Below are positions 10,557-22,108 of a stretch of 64,000 nt of DNA, in pieces; within the stretch, counting starts at the first letter, position 1, and each line of letters opens with the position of its first letter. The position numbers were made by a program, and so were the translations under genes. This DNA comes from Escarpia spicata (Eukaryota; Annelida; Polychaeta; Sabellida; Siboglinidae): assembly GCA_963995525.1 (NCBI GenBank), contig OZ023218.1, positions 50,853,041-50,917,040 on the forward strand, read 5' to 3'. The notes beneath the pieces are model-generated. The model saw only the letters and a list, made by a program, of their open reading frames with translations. It searched no databases and had not been told where the DNA came from.

Positions 10557-10682
10557 GTCATTATATAGTGTCCAAATAGGTCGCATTAACAAGACACAAT
10601 TGTATGTGAAAACTGTAAATACAGGCACTTGTGTGAGTGCATGTATGCATGTGTACACATTGAGAGGTACGCACAGATGATA

Positions 10683-10790
10683 CCCTGGTCACTGTGTGTG
10701 TTTGTGTGTGTGTGTGCATGCATGCGTGCGTGCATGCATGTGTGAATGTGTGAGACTGCGTGTTTGTGCATGCATGCACGCCTACACCAT
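10683..10790. repeat. TG-rich alternating purine-pyrimidine tract
   Basis: About 110 bp of tgtgtg, tgcatgca and cgtgcgtg runs a few bases inside the donor end of the exon 16 intron. Potential Z-DNA by composition only. Confidence 0.8.
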
Positions 10791-10803
10791 GTGCTGTACT
10801 CAC

Positions 10804-10963
10804 AGTCAGCATGCCCCTGGTCACTGGTCACCTCGTCCACCTCAGCATTGACCTCTATCTGTGGGCCTGGCTTGACCGCGAGGTTCCTGGACAGCCAGGT
10901 GGTCACTTCGAGGGATGCTCCAGCGATCTCACTGCATGCCTCCAGGAACTTCTGTGCTATCTC
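10804..10963 (-). CDS. DOP1: DOP1 exon 16
   Basis: Reads [20 protein letters not shown] then [20 protein letters not shown] and [12 protein letters not shown]. The vertebrate counterpart contains IAGSSLEQTTWLRRNLEVKP. The acceptor CAG follows a short CT-rich run at 10964-10966, phase 0 after DLQ of exon 15. The donor GTGAGT is at 10798-10803, leaving one base (T) of a split leucine codon. Confidence 0.95.
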
Positions 10964-12400
10964 CTGCCGGCAGATACATCTCAGCTAAGTAAAAACTACA
11001 GTCACACAGCAAGGTAAAAACTAGTCGTGTCAGTGGCTCAGCCTCTGTTATAACTTCATGACTGAGAAATGCCCTGCTGACAGATATTCATTTATTCAGA
11101 ACACTGACAGATTTCAGGAAGTCCTTTTTATTAGTCACTAGCTGAGTTAACGGGCATTACCCAGGAAAAAAGGCAGTCATATACATCCTCAAATCATTTG
11201 CACCGAAATAAAAAATATTGTTTACATAATTATGAACACTGAAAATAAACCAAACCTCAAATGCCCAACAGTTGAGTTCCAGACACCACAAACCCACCCC
11301 AAATGTCTCCAGCCTACCTGCATTAATCAATTGTAACTGGCCACTGGCCTAGTTGTTAGGACAACCTTTTGCCAGAAATCGCACGCGCTCACCTGTGTAA
11401 CTGATGTAACCAGCAACAGGCAGCTGAGTTGTGTGTCCAGGATTTTAAAATGTTAATAACTTAAAACTATTCAAAAGTTCTGCTTACATCCAGCGACATA
11501 TTTGTAGATGGCATAATTATCTTTACGATGATATAGAAAAACTTTAAATTCCACGGCTAGAACTTCACGTAAAAAGCCTATAGAAATATTGAGTCCCCCA
11601 AGTTCTCTACTTCCCGGATGAATTTCCAAAATGTCTAAATCTCTGAACCACCTCAGTGGGCCCAGCAGATCACACGCAAACATATTGGTGTCTTTTATTG
11701 CACTCTATAACACTATAACTACAGTTCATAGCATTCTTCTTTCATTATAAATTTATTTGTATAGCACACCGATCCATCAAGTGAGAATTAGTGCTATAAA
11801 AATGCATTATTATCATAACTAAAGTTGTTAGTGGATTAAAAGAAATACGCAGCTAATGAATGCACCATTATTTATTTCAACAACCGACAAACAAAACTGA
11901 AATAGTGATGTCATTAACTAAATTACATTATTGTTGAAAAGATGGAAGAAATGATGTAGTATTTGTATTACCTGCCCTATCTGATGCTATTCATAGCGTA
12001 TCAACTATTTAGTATGTACGCACTATAATAAACAAGTCAAAAGAGTAATATAATAATAATAAATATCATCAAAATAATTATAAAAAGTACTATAATAATT
12101 TTACCATAAAAGATGTAAACCAGTACATCTTGCACGTACGATATGTATAAATATCAAATTAACTAATTATGCATTGGCATACAGTGATTAATGTATTTTA
12201 TAGATCTTAAAATAAATTGTTGAATAATCATAAAATAAATTACTGTCAATACAACTACAGGTAAATCAATAATTGGATAAAATCCACAAATGCATACTGC
12301 TAGACATAGTACATTGCCGAGTCTTACTCCAGGTGACAACAGCCGGTCACCTAAAATCAATATTCTAGAGAAATGACAACATGGATGATATGACACTCAC
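10964..12400 (-). other. DOP1 intron 15, unique AT-rich
   Basis: About 1.4 kb without a recognisable gene or array; homogeneously AT-rich, with short ORFs only. Confidence 0.5.
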
Positions 12401-12467
12401 TTGTAAATCTTTCTGGTCCTTACGATCCTCAAACATTGGTATCTTCTGCACAAATTCATTGAGTATT
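12401..12467 (-). CDS. DOP1: DOP1 exon 15 (67 bp)
   Basis: Encodes ILNEFVQKIPMFEDRKDQKD and LQ, matching vertebrate VLNEFI, then KKDQRDLQ. The acceptor TCTCTTCAG is at the 12468 side. The first A completes an alanine begun by GC at the end of exon 14. The donor GTGAGT follows TTACAA, phase 0. It lies 19.2 kb downstream of exon 14. Confidence 0.94.
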
Positions 12468-13437
12468 CTGAAGAGACAAAACAAGAATCTGATGAAGCCG
12501 GTCTCGCAGTTCCCACAAGGCATTCTGTGCAGTAGTCTTGATCAACCAGGCTCCGTACTGAGGTGCCACTGTTAGTTTCTGTGTGGCCCAGGTAGCCCGG
12601 CTGATCTGTTTGTCAACATTACTATCGATAGTACTACTGACAATTACTACTGATAATTCAATTCAATATCGATACTACCATACATCACCTATCATGATGC
12701 AGCGATAGTTTGATAGGCAGGCCTGCTGCGGCTCACAGTCTCTCGTGGAGCTGTTCTAAAGAGTGAACTTGTACTACAAAAATTTGCACTTTTATGTACA
12801 ATATGTAATAATAATAAATTTCTATAGCATCTACGTCCTCAGGAATCTGAGCTCAGACTCAAAGCCACAACAAACAAGAAGCATAAGACAAAAAATATTA
12901 TATTGAGTAGTGAGCCACTCTCCAGAGGGCACCACTATGACAGTGAGGAAGTAAACTGGACAGTGATAAAAAGATTAATAGGAAAAATACGTAATGATGA
13001 TAAATGTTGCAACTACATCATAACTTTATCATCTGTTAATGGCTTGGTTTAATCATGTAACATAATAGTTCAATGTTCAACATACAACACAGTTAATAAA
13101 CAAACTATTTTAACATAAATATGCTTCAAACTGAAGGTTTTGTTTATTTGTTACTAATCAAATCAAGCTTAAACAGTTGGTTTGTTTATAACCTACAACA
13201 CCTAACATTAACTTTATATTAATGCAGTATCAATCAAATTAAAGCTATAATGACGAAAAAAATGTGTTTCAGCTTGCCAAACAGGATGAGATGTATAGAG
13301 GTGTTTACTAAAACTATATTTATCATATGACACATATTATGCATTGCCAAAAAGTATTATCTATTCATGAACAACATATGTTTATGCAGCTGTTGTTTGC
13401 AGACAACTGAGACTTGACGCTCAGACAAACATGACAT
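12468..13437 (-). other. Left end of the 19.2-kb intron 14
   Basis: Unique AT-rich DNA with no gene recognised. Confidence 0.45.
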
Positions 13438-14047
13438 GTGGTTTCATGACAGCACAATACCACAGTCAGGACAATCATGAATGCCACTAATTCAACAAAC
13501 AAATTGTGGTTTCATGACAGCACAATACCGCAGTCAGGACAATCATGAATGCCACTAATTCAACAAACAAATTGTGGTTTCATGACAGCACAATACCGCA
13601 GTCAGGACAATCATGAATGCCACTAATTCAACAAACAAATTGTGGTTTCATGACAGCACAATACCGCAGTCAGGACAATCATGAATGCCACTAATTCAAC
13701 AAACAAATTGTGGTTTCATGACAGCACAATACCACAGTCAGGACAATCATGAATGCCACTAATTCAACAAACAAATTGTGGTTTCATGACAGCACAATAC
13801 CGCAGTCAGGACAATCATGAATGCCACTAATTCAACAAACAAATTGTGGTTTCATGACAGCACAATACCGCAGTCAGGACAATCATGAATGCCACTAATT
13901 CAACAAACAAATTGTGGTTTCATGACAGCACAATACCGCAGTCAGGACAATCATGAATGCCACTAATTCAACAAACAAATTGTGGTTTCATGACAGCACA
14001 ATACCGCAGTCAGGACAATCATGAATGCCACTAATTCAACAAACAAA
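13438..14047. repeat. 68-bp minisatellite, nine near-identical copies
   Basis: Nine copies of a 68-bp unit (tgtggtttcatgacagcaca, ataccgcagtcaggacaatc, atgaatgccactaattcaac, aaacaaat). Copies are almost identical apart from a g/a change in ataccrcagt. This homogeneity suggests recent expansion or conversion. Confidence 0.97.
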
Positions 14048-14431
14048 TGCAGCGAAGCAGGCAGATTATAAATTTATTGAAACTACCAAAGTGGTACTGG
14101 ATTTTTACAGAATACGTTAGAATCTTATGTAAGATTGCCAGGTGTGCGAATAGTAAACCTCCAGACTCAGTGACAGAAGTGGGAGCTTCTTCATGTTCAC
14201 CGAGTACAGTAGTCCCTGTCTTAAACAGACACTCCTTCTGTAAAGGTACTTTGGTCATATAACAGGGGTGGTCTCTATATAGGGGGACACCTAATCAGGC
14301 TCATGTCTTCCACACATGACATCAGACATGAAATATGTTAATTTATATGGATGTATCGAAAAGGAAACCCTGCTTAACATATACAATGCCTTTTAACTTA
14401 ACGTAGCCAAAATTGTACATTGCCACGCCTA
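14048..14431 (-). other. Spacer between two arrays in intron 14
   Basis: Nothing recognised in about 380 bp. Confidence 0.4.
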
Positions 14432-15750
14432 GCCAAACCACATGGCCCGCATGTATGACAAGCACCATGGGAAGTCACGTTACCTAAACAGAGGGGTTTC
14501 ACCAAGCCACATGGTCCACATGCATGACAAGCACCATGGGAAGTCACGTTACCTAGACAGAGGGGTTTGACCAAGCCACATGGCCCACATGCATGACAAG
14601 CACCATGGGAAGTCACGTTACCTAGACAGAGGGGTTTCACAAAGCCACATAGTCCACATGCATGACAAGCACCATGAGAAGTCACGTTACCTAGACAGAG
14701 GGGTTTCACCAAACCACATGACCCACATGCATGACAAGCACCATGGGAAGTCACGTTACCTAGACAGAGGGGTTTCACCAAGCCACATGGTCCACATGTA
14801 TGACAAGCACCATGGGAAGTCACGTTACCTAGACAGAGGGGTTTGACCAAGCCACATGGCCCACATGCATGACAAGCACCATGGGAAGTCACGTTACCTA
14901 GACAGAGGGGTTTCACCAAGCCACATGGCCCACATGCATGACAAGCATCATGGAAAGTTATGTTACCTAGACAGAGGTGTTTCAGCAAGCCACATGGCCC
15001 GCATGCATGACAAGCACAATGAGAATTCATGTTACCTAGACAGAGGGGTTTCACAAAGCCACATAGTCCACATGCATGACAAGCACCATGAGAAGTCATG
15101 TTACCTAGACAGAGGGGTTTCACCAAGCCACATGGCCTACACGCATGACAAGCATCATGGGAAGTCATGTTACCTAGACAGAGGGGTTTCACCAAGCCAC
15201 ATGGCCCACATGCATGACAAGCACCATGGGAAGTCATGTTACCTAGACAGAGGGGTTTCACCAAGCCAACATGGCCCACATGCATGACAAGCACCATGAG
15301 AAGTCATGTTACCTAGACAAAGGGGTTTCACCAAGCCACATGGCCCACATGCATGACAAGCACCATGGGAAGTCATGTTACCTAGACAGAGGGGTTTCAC
15401 CAAGCCACGTGGCCCATATGCATGACAAGCACCATGGGAAGTCATGTTACCTAGACAGAGGGGTTTCACCAAGCCAACATGGCCCACATGCATGACAAGC
15501 ACCATGAGAAGTCATGTTACCTAGACAAAGGGGTTTCACCAAGCCACATGGCCCACATGCATGACAAGCACCATGGGAAGTCATGTTACCTAGACAGAGG
15601 GGTTTCACCAAGCCACGTGGCCCATATGCATGACAAGCACCATAGGAAGTCATGTTACCTAGACTGAGGGGTTTCACCAAGCCACATGGCCCACATGCAT
15701 GACAAGCACCATGGGAAGTCATGTTACCTAGACAGAGGGGTTTCACCAAC
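14432..15750. repeat. 69-bp minisatellite with a 208-bp higher-order repeat
   Basis: About 19 copies of a 69-bp unit (gccacatggcccacatgcat, gacaagcaccatgggaagtc, acgttacctagacagagggg, tttcaccaa). The left copies carry acgttacc and the right copies atgttacc. Two right-hand units have an extra a (gccaacatgg). They lie in a duplicated block of three units plus one base, about 208 bp, starting near 15258 and 15466. The transcript strand has TCTAG-GTAACATGAC, which is donor-like, but no DOP1 exon is missing here. Confidence 0.96.
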
Positions 15751-17730
15751 AAATGGTTGTTGCAGAGAGGTAAAACGGCATCAAAAGCCAGCCGCTGGTT
15801 GCATTAGGTAGGTGGCCATTCTAGGGGGATTATTTTAATGATAAGAGTTAATACAACAAAGATATGGCCATTGTTTTAGTATGGCCATTGGCGAGGGGGA
15901 CTAGTGTAGTTCTAAAATGTTCTTCATTATTTTAAATTTCAAACAGAAAATCACCTGACATATAGAGAGCATGTCCATCTCCACTTTAAGGACAAACATG
16001 CATGAACTGTATCCAAGTGTAGCATTTTAATCAGAATAACGCAATGTGAATTAATGACTGAAGTCAGAATTGGAGAGATGTGCTATGACAGGCATTGGCA
16101 GCAATCTACGACAGGCACTGACAGTTGTCTGTTAGTTTCCTGATCTACAACGTAATATGTTCTTGGGCGAAACTTGCTACTCTGACCCAAGACAAACAAA
16201 AGTGGCAAGAGCAGCATTATTTTATTTACACTCCACAAGTGTCAGATAAATGACTCCCCTATACACAGCATTTACAGTGACAGGCTCCAAACAAGTTTAT
16301 GCAGTCCTGCCATTCAACAACAACCATGACAATTACCATGTCAACAATTCAAAACAACAACTTGTAAACAACCTATGCAGGTAGTCAGTATTCTACACAC
16401 TTTGTCCACAACATGCTCACATGCGTGGTTCAGGTTACCATGATTTCCGTTGTCCATTTCCATAAAGACACAACACATGTTTCAAACAATTTTTTACTAA
16501 ATACTATTGGACGGCGAATTCTACTAACACAGCTCAAGGTTACTTTGTTTATATTATAAATATAAATTAACTTGTCCCCCACTAACACACCAGATATCAG
16601 TTACACACAAGGTGTGCTGCATCCAAGTGTTGCTACGCAACTAATACCATCAACCAACAGTTGCTAGGTAACTGATAACACCAACCAACAAATTACCATC
16701 ATTAAGATACAATGTATCAGTAAGTAGATGTAGCAGGTAATGTGTCACCAAGCTGAGGTCACTCACACCAGCCATACAATCCACACTCTTTCTCTACATC
16801 CTCGTCTATGGCAAGCAATAATGTTGTTATCTGAAGACAAGCGTTCGTAAATTGTAAAATGTAAATATGGATTGATTGTTATCAGGGATGACAGTGAATT
16901 AGCAAAATGTTAATGTATTTAATTTATATTAATAATGTATAATAATACAGCAACTCCAACAAAATACAATCAAAGGTTCTTGAAAACCAAGCTGGATGTA
17001 TATCCTGTTGTTGGAACTGAGTATGAATATTCAACAGATTTAATTAGAAAAATTTAGAAATGTTTGCACAATTCCAACACGATCATTAACCTCAATTAAC
17101 CTAAAACTGCACAGGAAGAGAGATCAAAGCAACTTGTAACTACATGTACCAGTATTTGTGGTATGACTAGATTCTGATGAATACGTGAAGCAGGTGTAGC
17201 ATTAGTATGTCCCTGTGCCAAGAGTTGATATGTCATGGATAAGACTGAAAACAGTCTTTGTTATTATCACCATCACCTATACACTAGATTATAATATGAA
17301 TGTTATCAGTCATTCTCTATGTCAGTAACAGTGTGCCTTGCCTGACTGGCCAACACCTGTGTAAGTGATCAATTCAACTGAAGTGTACATTAAGCAGTGT
17401 CTTAAAGTGACACATTTTCAGTCCAGACTGACACAAGACGCAGTAGGAGATCAACTGAGTATATCGCTCAGGTTTAGCTGTCAGCTCTCACAGCAAAGCC
17501 AACAAGTGGCTTATAAGAACAGGCAGGGCATTAAAACATGACATGTTGTTTACCCAGACAGGAGGCTCTGTCTGGGACTGGTTATATACACTCGACTGTA
17601 TAGTGAATACATGCTTAGCCAAACAAGACGAGTGAATCAATAAACAGCACATAAACAGTGTTTTCTGAAGATTTATGTTATGACCGACACACACAGTGGC
17701 ACCAGTGAATAGAACATAGCACAGTAGAGT
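15751..17730 (-). other. Unique part of intron 14
   Basis: About 2 kb of AT-rich unique sequence; no gene, RNA or array recognised. Confidence 0.45.
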
Positions 17731-17731
17731 A

Positions 17732-17915
17732 CAGTTGAACCTCTCTTTACAGTCACCTCATTAATACAGCCACCTCACAATTAAGGTTACCCTGGGACAG
17801 TCCCGATTATTTTTGTAACAGTAAAATATAGAACATTAATCCCGCTAATATAATTACCTCACTACTCAGGTTACTTTTGCCCAGTTCCAAGGGTGGCCTT
17901 AATAGATAGACATTC
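17732..17915. repeat. Dispersed repeat, copy B (decayed element candidate)
   Basis: Starts near cagttgaacctctctttaca and shares ordered blocks with 8045-8199. The following 450 bp repeats related words (cattgtagagaggttttcat, cattatgggcaggtgtct, and ataatggacacgtcc). That resembles the inner parts of old non-autonomous DNA transposons with subterminal repeats. No transposase ORF is present. Assignment to any superfamily would be a guess. Confidence 0.4.
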
Positions 17916-18128
17916 ACGATAATGTGTCCTGTATAAGTTGTATCAGCTATATATGTAGAGTAACACCTGTCAATAGTGAACAACATCGACAGCACATGTC
18001 CGTTATAGTCAGGTTACCACTGTAGGCAGGTAGTGACAATGCAATCTAAAATTTCAGGATTTTCAAAGGTGTCCATTGTAGAGAGGTTTTCATTATGGGC
18101 AGGTGTCTGCTCAGGCAGATTTCACTTT

Positions 18129-18189
18129 GTATATATATATATATATATATATATTGTGTATATATATATAGACAATATGTGGCTACATG

Positions 18190-18227
<38 letters not shown>

Positions 18228-18246
18228 CATGTAGCCACATATTGTC
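18129..18246. repeat. TA-repeat and perfect 76-bp palindrome
   Basis: A (TA)n run (18129-18170) precedes a perfect inverted repeat at 18171-18246. The left 20 bases gacaatatgtggctacatgc are followed by 36 bp of alternating TA, then the exact reverse complement ending attgtc. The whole 76 bp is self-complementary and could form a hairpin or cruciform. Confidence 0.95.
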
Positions 18247-18728
18247 TGATAACTTGATATATAATTATATACATATAAGTCACTGTCTTTAATGAACATT
18301 CTATATTACTCTTATTATATATACATCCCCTGCCTGTAATGAACACCTTTTCATAATGGACACGTCCCGACTCTCAGCACACACAGGTTGTGTATGACTG
18401 ATGTATGTACTGTACATCCAACATGTGTACACCCAATGTGTGTACAGTGTTGTATGCAATATTTTGTGTAACAGAATGTAAACAGTATTACTGCTGGTGT
18501 AGCATGGGCAGAGTCCTGAGATGGTGTACAATGACTGAGGTACCAGACATATGCTTCATAGCATCTGTATAATAGGTGTATCAATACAGAAGTGTACCAC
18601 TGCGGGAGTGCAACACAGAAAGCGTGTATCACTTCAGTCGTGTATTAACACAGGAGTGAATCAAGCGACGAATATAATCTCACACACGTATCACCAACAA
18701 CATATCACACTCACTGCAGTTCAGGAGT
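18247..18728 (-). other. Region 3' of the TRIM gene
   Basis: Presumed 3' flank or UTR of the nested TRIM-NHL gene. It includes short gtgta-rich words. I found no convincing AATAAA on the minus strand in this stretch. Confidence 0.35.
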
Positions 18729-20816
18729 TCACGGCATCGGGTCAAACACTCTGAACACATTTAGTGCAGGTTTGTGAGTGACCGCCAATAACCCGCCTTC
18801 ACTCACAGAAATACCCCACGGCCTCTGCAGGGACAACACCTGGCGAATGACCCTACCCTCGGGGCTATACAGTGTCACCCGGTCATTGTCCTGGTCAGCC
18901 AATAGGATGTTTCCATTGGGGTCAACACACACACCCCGCGGGTGCCTCATCTGACCACTGGCGCCACCACATGAGCCGAACTTGAACAAGAACTGCCCAG
19001 TTGGGTCGAAGACCTTCACACAGTGATTGCTGCTGTCGGAGACAATGATGCGGTCGTGGTGGTCAACTGTCACGTAACGTGGCCAGTGGAACTGCTGGTT
19101 CCCGCTGCCCTGAGACCCGAACTGGCGGATACATTGACCGTCCGACATGTGTATACTGACCGTGTGGCGGCCATGTTGCGTGTCGGTCACTATGTACTGA
19201 CCGGCACGATTGATGGCTATCCCACGCGGCCAGCCAAACATTGTCTTCTTCCACGAGGTCAGACATTTTCCCTTTGGACTGAAGATCTTCACTGTGCGGT
19301 CGCGCTCGTCGGTCGTTGCAAGGTTACCCTCCCGGGTAATTGCCACGCCCCACGGCTGAACTAGATTCTGACCAACGACGTCTTTCGTCGCCCCCGTTGA
19401 GTCAAAGATCTGCAGGCGCTGATTCAACCACTCAGCAATCACAACAGTGCCGTTTGCCGTCATGGCAACGTCGTACGCCTCGTTGATCTCACCCCTTTTA
19501 TCACCCACCCGTCCTACCTTCCAGTAGAGCCGGGGGTTATGCCACTTGAGGTTCATGGGGGTGTGGTGATAGTGTGACGTCACACTAGGTGTCTGTAACC
19601 CCCCGATGCCATTGGGTGTGTTCGCAGCAACCTGTCCTACCTTATTCAACAGGGCTGATGACAGCTGACATTGCTGTAGCTCCCCAAGTACCAGTGTCTC
19701 CTTCGGTACAAACATCTGCATGGACTTACACTCCGCCGGCAACTTGGGCGGTGCTGACGTCACGATGCCGTCCACCATCTTGGTGACATCATCGTGCATG
19801 GCGAGCAGCTGTAGCGATTGGCTCGGCTCAAGTAACTTGGCGCCAAACTTCCACAGACTCTTCATGTTGGCGAGCTGGAACATGCAGTGCTCTTTCTCCA
19901 GATTCACCTGTTTGACGGCTGCGGTGTGGGTCTTGTCGACCTCGTCCAGGAGGATCTGTTTACGGGTGTGTAGCTGAGCAATGAGGTTGGTCGCATGTCG
20001 CTCTATCTCTAGTCGTGTCTTCTTGACTGCGGCCTCGCGGACGCTATGGATGTCCTCAAGTCTCGCCAACATCTCTTCCTGGTGGCGAACCATGTCACTC
20101 ATGCTCTCCAGCTTCGCTTGGATGGCCGTCTTCTTGCTGGACAGCGCTGTCTGGAGGTCCATCATGCTGTGTGTGCGGTGCTCAGCGACGGCACACACGG
20201 TACACAGTGGTGCAAGACAGGTGTGGCAGAAGTACTTGATATGTTCCGCCTGGTGGAAGTCGCACTTGAGTGCAGTATTGTCCATCTGTACGACTGGGAT
20301 GACCGTGTGTGTGTGGAACAGGGAGTGGTCACTGTGGTCAGCACTGCAGTGCTCGCAGTAGTTGATGCCGCAGATATTGCAATGGTCCTGGGCACAGATC
20401 TCTTGTTGGCGATACTTACACACGTCACAGTTCACCTTCTTGTGCACCGAGATCTTCGCCACGAGTTCCTGGATCTGCTCGCTCGGAGCCCCCTCTGTGA
20501 GTCCGTCGAGGCCGCTGTCAGCGTCAACACTGATGACAGAGCGGCAAACAGGACAGGGGAAGGTGCCAGGGGGCTGGGTGCCGTCCTGCTGGTAGCTGTG
20601 GAAGTACTTCTCTAGACACGCCGTGCAGAAGGTGTGGTGACACGGCAACACCTTAGGGTTAACAAACGGCTCACAGCAGATGGAGCAGCTCATGACGTCC
20701 TCCTCAGGCTGGGGGGACTTGGGAGGGGTCTGGGGGAGCAAGGGGGATGCCCCCCCACTCCCACCTGCCTCCCCGTTAGCCCCGTATTCCATATCCTCTG
20801 GGTACTTGGCAGCCAT
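18729..20816 (-). CDS. TRIM-NHL family RING E3 ubiquitin ligase, intronless, nested in DOP1 intron
   Basis: A complete 695-residue ORF if started at the ATG at 20816 (context ACAAACATGG). An in-frame ATG at 20852 would add 12 residues. Numbering from the longer form: RING C3HC4 with Cys56, Cys59, Cys71, His73, Cys76, Cys79, Cys100 and Cys103; a B-box1-like Cys/His cluster at about 142-183; B-box2 at about 197-228 (C-x2-H, C-x2-C, C-x2-C, H-x2-H); coiled coil at about 232-330; a linker without an obvious filamin domain; then NHL blades at about 445-707 with repeated PWGVAI, PRGIAI, PRYVTV and PRGVCV motifs. Family knowledge: the RING transfers ubiquitin and the NHL propeller binds RNA or protein. 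The closest relatives are TRIM2/3/56-like proteins; I cannot assign an orthologue. It lies wholly within the DOP1 exon 14-15 intron on the same strand and needs its own promoter. The CDS has higher GC content than the surrounding intron. Confidence 0.94.
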   Translation of the reverse strand: MAAKYPEDMEYGANGEAGGSGGASPLLPQTPPKSPQPEEDVMSCSICCEPFVNPKVLPCHHTFCTACLEKYFHSYQQDGTQPPGTFPCPVCRSVISVDADSGLDGLTEGAPSEQIQELVAKISVHKKVNCDVCKYRQQEICAQDHCNICGINYCEHCSADHSDHSLFHTHTVIPVVQMDNTALKCDFHQAEHIKYFCHTCLAPLCTVCAVAEHRTHSMMDLQTALSSKKTAIQAKLESMSDMVRHQEEMLARLEDIHSVREAAVKKTRLEIERHATNLIAQLHTRKQILLDEVDKTHTAAVKQVNLEKEHCMFQLANMKSLWKFGAKLLEPSQSLQLLAMHDDVTKMVDGIVTSAPPKLPAECKSMQMFVPKETLVLGELQQCQLSSALLNKVGQVAANTPNGIGGLQTPSVTSHYHHTPMNLKWHNPRLYWKVGRVGDKRGEINEAYDVAMTANGTVVIAEWLNQRLQIFDSTGATKDVVGQNLVQPWGVAITREGNLATTDERDRTVKIFSPKGKCLTSWKKTMFGWPRGIAINRAGQYIVTDTQHGRHTVSIHMSDGQCIRQFGSQGSGNQQFHWPRYVTVDHHDRIIVSDSSNHCVKVFDPTGQFLFKFGSCGGASGQMRHPRGVCVDPNGNILLADQDNDRVTLYSPEGRVIRQVLSLQRPWGISVSEGGLLAVTHKPALNVFRVFDPMP

Positions 20817-20852
20817 GTTTGTGCACTGACTGCCCACGTCACACAAACACAC

Positions 20853-22108
20853 ACAGAGCTAGCTCCAGCAGGCGATCAATGCAGCAGAGCCAGTATGAGT
20901 GACCTTTGACCTGCTGTGTGGCTACACTAGTGACTGGCAGCCTTGAATGGCTGCAGGCCAGTGACAGCAGCACACAATACAGCAGTCCCACTGGCACAGG
21001 AAACTCCAACAATGGAAACATCTCTGATTTAAGGACAGGGGTCACTGCTCACAATCAAACTATAAGCAGCCGGGGGTGTCACACCCAGAATCACTGTTGA
21101 ATTCTCCATTCACTGCAGCTAGGTAGATTGACTTGAGTGTGAGTACACTGGTAATTCTACCCACTCTACACAGTAGTGATTAGATGACACTAGACAGGTT
21201 ACAAGTGCACCTGCAACTATAGCTCTACATGTCTATGATTACTGCTTAATCCTTTCTGTATTAGATGTTAACCTTAAGTTTGTACAAAGGTGACTTTTAA
21301 AACAAAATAACATGTGTTGTTCTTTTTGTGGAAACATCCAAGCGTAAACAAAATTATGATCAATTTTAACAATAGACGAAAGCTTGTACTTTACACATGG
21401 TGTTCTTCCAGTTTCATGGCATGAATTATTAAATGTAATTTCTCTCAACAGAAGTTGTGAATATTCTGGCTGTGTCTTATTAGAACCAGTCCTCTAACAA
21501 AGAGAAAAACATAAATACTTGGAGGTGAAACCCAAGTTTCTTGTGTAGTAGTAGTGTGATTTAAAGTGCAAGTCTGAGTAAACTACGACATGATACTACA
21601 CAACTGAAGCAGAATTACTAACTCCAGTGAGAGCTGAATTGTTTGTCTGATAAAAACATCATACAAATGTGATATCATTGTATTCTGCCACACAGGAAGC
21701 ACCAACAGCATATAACAGCCATACATTATTCTAATATTACCCATGACATCCCTGTGGCATGCCCTTAGATACCCATGTGGCATGCCCTTAGATACCCATG
21801 TGGCATGCCCTTAGATACCCATGTGGCATGCCCTTAGATACCCATGTGGCATTCGATATGACAGATGCCCTACATACACCTTGCAATAAACAACAGCAAT
21901 CTAGTAAATCACCTGTTTTACATAAAGCCAGACGTGACATATCTGGTGGTGCTTTTCACAGAGAATGAACAAGTAGATAAAATAAAACACATGTTCTGCT
22001 GAAGAATAAGTTGTTACTACATATATTTATAACAATTACTCATGCACAAATACAACATATTTCTATACTTTTATTACTGAACATTCTTCAAGATAGTTCG
22101 TTTTCAAA
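20853..22108 (-). other. Upstream flank of the TRIM gene in DOP1 intron 14
   Basis: The likely promoter and 5' UTR of the TRIM gene lie in about 20817-21200, but I see no decisive TATA or initiator. Beyond is AT-rich unique DNA plus a small 23-bp array. Confidence 0.4.
21751..21853. repeat. 23-bp tandem repeat, about 4.5 copies
   Basis: Unit atgtggcatgcccttagata plus ccc, with near-perfect copies. Confidence 0.9.

Noticed and set aside
10052..10579. Ser/His-rich or Gly/Tyr/Cys-rich repeat proteins
   Set aside because: 12-bp tandem repeat with all frames open; no gene context.
13438..14047. CRISPR-like array of regular repeats
   Set aside because: Copies are contiguous 68-bp tandem units with no unique spacers, in animal DNA. 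The same holds for all other arrays here.
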